Source: Planctomycetaceae bacterium
Lineage (GTDB): Bacteria; Planctomycetota; Planctomycetia; Pirellulales; Thermoguttaceae
Direction: 5' to 3'
Length of the DNA: 7,763 nt
NCBI GenBank assembly: GCA_031283515.1
Contig: JAITBS010000037.1
Location: forward strand, 1 to 7,763
Of the stretch, positions 4,614 to 7,763 are shown in pieces. The notes beneath the pieces are model-generated. The model was not told where the DNA came from. It saw only the letters and a list, made by a program, of their open reading frames with translations, and searched no databases. Position numbers and translations under genes: made by a program. Each line of letters opens with the position of its first letter. The first letter of the stretch is position 1.

Positions 4614-6911
4614 CTACGGAACGTTGTAGAGTTCCAATTCCCATATTCTGGCGTAGCCGTCAGTTTTTGTAATCCAGAGTCGGAAAGTGTTGGCTTCAAC
4701 CGGATCGAAACGGCGGTCAACATAAAAATTTTTGTTACCGACAACAGCGGAATCCGGTATGTCAATCCATTGACCATTCTTTTCGTATTGCAGAACACAA
4801 TCCTGAACAACAGTTTTCAGGTTTGATTGACCGCTCAACATTTGGAAACCGTTAATTCGGGTTGGTTGGTCAAAGGTCAAGATTGCCCAAGGATTTTTTT
4901 CGGAACGGCTTACCCATCGGGAATGATTACTCGTAACAATTCCGCGTCCGTCATTGAGAAATTTACCCGGATACTCTTCGCTTTCGTGTTCGCTGGAAAC
5001 GGTAACTTTTGCTTTTCGTGCCAAATTTTGAGCTGGTTTTTTTGTCCATTCAGCGGGTTGTTCCGGTGGAGGCGGAGTAGGAGCAATTCCTTTTTCCATC
5101 AGACTTTTGAGTTCCGCAAAATATTTTTTATAAACATCACGCGGTAAAGCGTTGTTCTTTTTACAAACGGACGCCGCCATACCGATAACTTCTCCCATCA
5201 TGCCGCCGGTTTGAATGACCCGTGAAACACCGAGTGCAACATGTGTTACACTAATATTGCGGCCTGCCATGAAAAGATTCGGAACATTCCGTGAATAAAA
5301 ACATCGATACAGTAACGGAAATGGTTCATGTTTAACATGAGTACAATAAGTCCGAAATTCTTGTCCCGGAAAATGTGTTTTGCTGTATTCGGTGGCGTAG
5401 TGAACATCAATGGGCCATGTACAGACGACACAAGAATCAGGATAAAGCCGATGTTCCGTAATATCCTGTTCCTGAACAATCATATCACCGAGAAGCCGAC
5501 GCGATTCCCGTTTTCCCGCCATAACTCCGACATAGACCAAATCACGGTTGGCAACTTTTTCCGCCCATTGATCTTCGCTATGATTTTTCATATAAGCCCA
5601 ATGCCCATAAATCGCACGAAAACCAAGATCGCGGAGCCGTTCTACATCTTCAACCTGATCCATATCCATTCCGGTTTCCCAATTCCAATCTCCAGTCATG
5701 GAGGGTTGAATTGTTTCTTTTGTGAACGGGATAGCCCATTTCAATTCGGGAAATGTTGTTTTCTCTTTTCGTACAGCGGTTGACCACCACAGAGTCGAAC
5801 CCATAACGAGTTTATCCGGTTCATCGGGAGCCATTGATTCTCCGGTTTCTTTTTTTGATTCGCGACCAACTCGAAAATCCGCACCGGCAAGAAAACCAAG
5901 ATTACCATCCCCAGTACAATCCGCAAACAAATTTCCGGTAAAACGTGTTTCTTTACCGTTGTAAATATTTTTACCGATAACCGCTTTAATTTTTGTTCCA
6001 TCCATTTCGACATTGATCATTCGTGTTGCCAAAAAGAGTGAGCAATTTTTTTCGGCGAGCAGAATTTCCATTTCTTTTTGTGCAAAATCACGATTTTCGA
6101 TTTTGTAACGTGTATATTTTGCGTTGCGCAATTGATAAACGAGATTACCGAGATTGGGATAAGGCGGCAGATTGATAATTCCTTCGGGACCGACATTGAT
6201 TTCGGGGCTGGCGTTCCCGCCGACCATGGGTCTGTCCTGAATAATCGCAACTTTCAAACCAAGCCGCGATGCCGTAATCGCTGCGCAAAGTCCCGGATAA
6301 CCAGCTCCGACAACAACAAAATCAAACGGATTTTCAGAAGCATTCGGCGGAATATCAGGCAAACCAAGCGATTGACGTCGTAAAACCGAAAGTGTTTCTT
6401 TATCGTTTGGCGGTGTAAAATCAGCATCGGCAGTCAAACAAATGGCATCAACTCTACCGTCAAAACCGGTCAAATCATGTAACGACAAAATCGAATGCAG
6501 TTTTGTTTCCGCAACGGTTATTGTTCCGCCGTATTGCCAGTGCCATGGTTCGCCTTCTGTTCCGAACACGGTCTCTAATGGTTTACCATCGAACAGGAGT
6601 TGGAATTGACCGGGAGCGTGTTCGGTTGTCCACGGCGCAACCCAATTTCGGGTTCGAACAAACACCCGATAGGTTTCTGCAACGGGAAATTCGATATTAA
6701 GTGTTGCATCTTTAACCGGTTTACCAATTCCGTGCGCAATCAAAACCGGTGAACCCATTTGATCCATATATTGCTGATCAATCATCCAACCGCCATGATC
6801 AGAAAACGACTCCGCTTCAATTAACAACGTTTTGGACGTTTGCGCCGAAACAGTATTTTGCAATAACAGAAATAGAATAAACACAGATAATAAAATACAT
6901 AATTGTTTCAT
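4614..6911 (-). CDS. Secreted FAD-dependent oxidoreductase with N-terminal beta-sandwich and C-terminal F5/8 type C (discoidin-like) domain
   Basis: This 765-residue protein has a signal peptide (residues 1-23, cut after VSA). Residues about 28-165 form a beta-rich module opening with IEAESF and containing YRVFVRTRNW, of the kind that precedes carbohydrate-active domains. The FAD-binding core (FAD_oxidored type) begins with FVVVGAGYPGLCAA (GxGxxG at 202-207) and VGGNAS (230-235), continues with DCTGDGNLGFLAGADFRVGR (331-350), and later shows NLFMAGRNISVTHVALG and GGMMGEVIGMAA. Residues about 629-765 resemble an F5/8 type C domain (NLARKAKVTVSS, WVSRSEKNPWAILTFD, FRLWITKTDG). This architecture is common in Planctomycetes and Verrucomicrobia and often sits with polysaccharide-degradation genes; the substrate is unknown and a sugar or glycan product is only a guess. 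The start is set by the signal peptide; no Shine-Dalgarno is visible. It is the only member of its transcription unit in view. Confidence 0.9.
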   Translation of the reverse strand: MKQLCILLSVFILFLLLQNTVSAQTSKTLLIEAESFSDHGGWMIDQQYMDQMGSPVLIAHGIGKPVKDATLNIEFPVAETYRVFVRTRNWVAPWTTEHAPGQFQLLFDGKPLETVFGTEGEPWHWQYGGTITVAETKLHSILSLHDLTGFDGRVDAICLTADADFTPPNDKETLSVLRRQSLGLPDIPPNASENPFDFVVVGAGYPGLCAAITASRLGLKVAIIQDRPMVGGNASPEINVGPEGIINLPPYPNLGNLVYQLRNAKYTRYKIENRDFAQKEMEILLAEKNCSLFLATRMINVEMDGTKIKAVIGKNIYNGKETRFTGNLFADCTGDGNLGFLAGADFRVGRESKKETGESMAPDEPDKLVMGSTLWWSTAVRKEKTTFPELKWAIPFTKETIQPSMTGDWNWETGMDMDQVEDVERLRDLGFRAIYGHWAYMKNHSEDQWAEKVANRDLVYVGVMAGKRESRRLLGDMIVQEQDITEHRLYPDSCVVCTWPIDVHYATEYSKTHFPGQEFRTYCTHVKHEPFPLLYRCFYSRNVPNLFMAGRNISVTHVALGVSRVIQTGGMMGEVIGMAASVCKKNNALPRDVYKKYFAELKSLMEKGIAPTPPPPEQPAEWTKKPAQNLARKAKVTVSSEHESEEYPGKFLNDGRGIVTSNHSRWVSRSEKNPWAILTFDQPTRINGFQMLSGQSNLKTVVQDCVLQYEKNGQWIDIPDSAVVGNKNFYVDRRFDPVEANTFRLWITKTDGYARIWELELYNVP

Positions 6912-7043
6912 AGTAATTTTGGGGGTGTGAACGGTGATTCTGGTAATTTAAAATGAAAACGACGATTACAGAAATTGATAGTATATCAAATAATCATCAA
7001 AATCATAGTTTCAAACCAATGTGATATATCAGTGGAATTTTTA
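6912..7043. other. Upstream region of the oxidoreductase, no gene
   Basis: The promoter of the minus-strand oxidoreductase should lie here, but I could not find a convincing -35/-10 pair at normal spacing. TGATATATCA at 7022-7031 is a perfect 10-bp palindrome and a possible operator, though such A/T palindromes occur by chance. Confidence 0.4.
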
Positions 7044-7083
7044 AATTTTCTTCTTCACCGCGAAGAGGATGAAGAAGAAAATT
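7044..7083 (-). terminator. Perfect 14-bp hairpin after the lipoprotein gene, terminator-like
   Basis: AATTTTCTTCTTCA (7044-7057) is the exact reverse complement of TGAAGAAGAAAATT (7070-7083), with a 12-base loop. It begins 21 bases past the lipoprotein stop on the minus strand and lies between that gene and the oxidoreductase, as a transcription terminator would. The stem is purine/pyrimidine biased and not G/C-rich, and no clean T-run follows on either strand, so a role in mRNA stability is an alternative. Confidence 0.5.
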
Positions 7084-7104
7084 GACATCTAGTTACAATT
7101 TTTT

Positions 7105-7581
7105 TTACATAGGGCTTTCGAGCCGCAAGACATTTTTTCCGGTTTTGCCGACATCAAAAGTTTGAGCGGTTTTGCCGGAAACGTTAATTTTTAACGGTGT
7201 CTTTTTAGGGTCAGTGTACTGAGCATCCGTCAAAGTAAAAACTTTAATTTGTTTCGGCGGACGATCTTTGTCAAATGTTTCCCGTTCCAGTTTTGTAACT
7301 GTTACGGAGTATTCACCTTCAACTGCTCCAAAAAATTGACCGTATGTAACCATAACAGCTTTACCGTTATGATCTGTTGTTGCATTACTTCCCCATTTGA
7401 ATGTCGGGTCGGCACTGTGAAAAGCAACATCAACATCGGCAAGCGGTTGACCTTCACTCAACACGGTAACAACACAGGAAACAAGTTTCGGCATGTCTGC
7501 CGGTCGTGAATTGTTGTTGGTACAACCGGAAGACATGACCGTAACAACAAAAAATAGCAGGAGTAAAAAATTATTTTTCAT
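7105..7581 (-). CDS. Small lipoprotein with carboxypeptidase-regulatory-like (Ig-type) domain
   Basis: This 158-residue protein starts with a lipoprotein signal peptide: MKNN, a hydrophobic run, then MSSGC with the lipidated Cys at 20 (Ser at -3 instead of the usual Leu). A short Asn/Ser linker leads to one beta-sandwich domain of about 33-100: VTVLSEGQPLADVDVAF, ATTDHNGKAVM and GEYSVTVTKLE, the pattern of CarboxypepD_reg/transthyretin-like modules (a G-x-P-L-x-x-x-V strand, then T-D-x-x-G, then Y-x-V-x-V). The C-terminal 50 residues are polar. Small lipoproteins like this are very common in Planctomycetes directly downstream of DUF1559 proteins, exactly the arrangement here (29-base gap, same strand). 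Its role is unknown, presumably at the cell envelope. No Shine-Dalgarno precedes the ATG. Confidence 0.85.
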   Translation of the reverse strand: MKNNFLLLLFFVVTVMSSGCTNNNSRPADMPKLVSCVVTVLSEGQPLADVDVAFHSADPTFKWGSNATTDHNGKAVMVTYGQFFGAVEGEYSVTVTKLERETFDKDRPPKQIKVFTLTDAQYTDPKKTPLKINVSGKTAQTFDVGKTGKNVLRLESPM

Positions 7582-7610
7582 AGTTATTGTTATAATTGTT
7601 AATAGTTTAT

Positions 7611-7763
7611 TTATTGATCAAGTGAAACATTTTCACCGCCGTCAATGGAACCGGCAGCACCCCAAACACCATAAGGACTTGTTCCTGATTGAACCGGAGT
7701 ATTACTCAAATTTCCACAATCAATTCCGTCCTGAATAAAGTGAACACTACCATCAAGAAAACC
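7611..7763 (-). CDS. DUF1559 family protein, C-terminal 50 residues (5' part outside the window)
   Basis: The frame is open at the right edge and ends at TAA 7613-7611. The visible residues begin GFLDGSVHFIQDGID, the conserved C-terminal motif of planctomycete DUF1559 proteins (a gene product usually annotated as a prepilin-like protein with an N-terminal methylation motif and a C-terminal DG motif). A Gly/Ser-rich tail containing YGVWGAAGSIDGGE follows, the usual place where these proteins describe a one-off product of gene-specific sequence. Full-length members are typically about 300-plus residues, so only the last sixth is here. These proteins are greatly expanded in Planctomycetes and are thought to be surface or pseudopilin-like; their function is not established. 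It is followed by the lipoprotein gene and probably shares its transcript. Confidence 0.85.
   Translation of the reverse strand, partial: GFLDGSVHFIQDGIDCGNLSNTPVQSGTSPYGVWGAAGSIDGGENVSLDQ

Noticed and set aside
5328..5783. 151-codon plus-strand frame inside the oxidoreductase
   Set aside because: It is a shadow of the oxidoreductase coding region; the opposite frame carries the conserved FAD-family motifs throughout.

Overview
The window looks like a piece of a Planctomycetota chromosome. The main reasons are the pair on the right edge (the C-terminal end of a DUF1559 pseudopilin-like protein followed by a small lipoprotein with a carboxypeptidase-regulatory-like fold), the large secreted FAD-dependent oxidoreductase, and the caspase-fold proteins, one of which is joined to a PDZ domain. 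The DNA is A+T-rich for that phylum by eye, and only some genes have a Shine-Dalgarno sequence. A gut or other host-associated planctomycete is a guess, not something the sequence proves.

Left part (1-3758, all + strand). A caspase/metacaspase-like protease, cut by the window edge, keeps its His and Cys and runs by a frame change into a PDZ domain. Next comes a full-length secreted serpin with an intact inhibitory hinge and a predicted Arg-Ser scissile bond. Then comes a second secreted caspase-fold protein that keeps the Cys but has Pro where the His should be, and finally a short secreted protein very rich in His, Asn, Tyr and Cys. The spacing (42 and 71 bases) fits one transcript for the first three. 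The order caspase-like protease, serpin, degenerate caspase homologue suggests a protease-inhibitor-decoy module, and this is the most interesting feature of the window.

Middle (3759-4613) is a gene-poor graveyard. It holds an imperfect inverted repeat and a second copy of the serpin leader plus signal-peptide codons that dies after 36 codons. It also holds a coding-like relic on the minus strand and a degenerate AATCCTGT-type repeat with an inverted copy.

Right part (4614-7763, all - strand). A three-domain secreted FAD oxidoreductase is preceded by a 193-base intergenic region with a perfect 14-bp hairpin. Upstream of that are the lipoprotein and the DUF1559 fragment, 29 bases apart and probably co-transcribed. 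The left and right gene blocks converge on the degenerate middle region.
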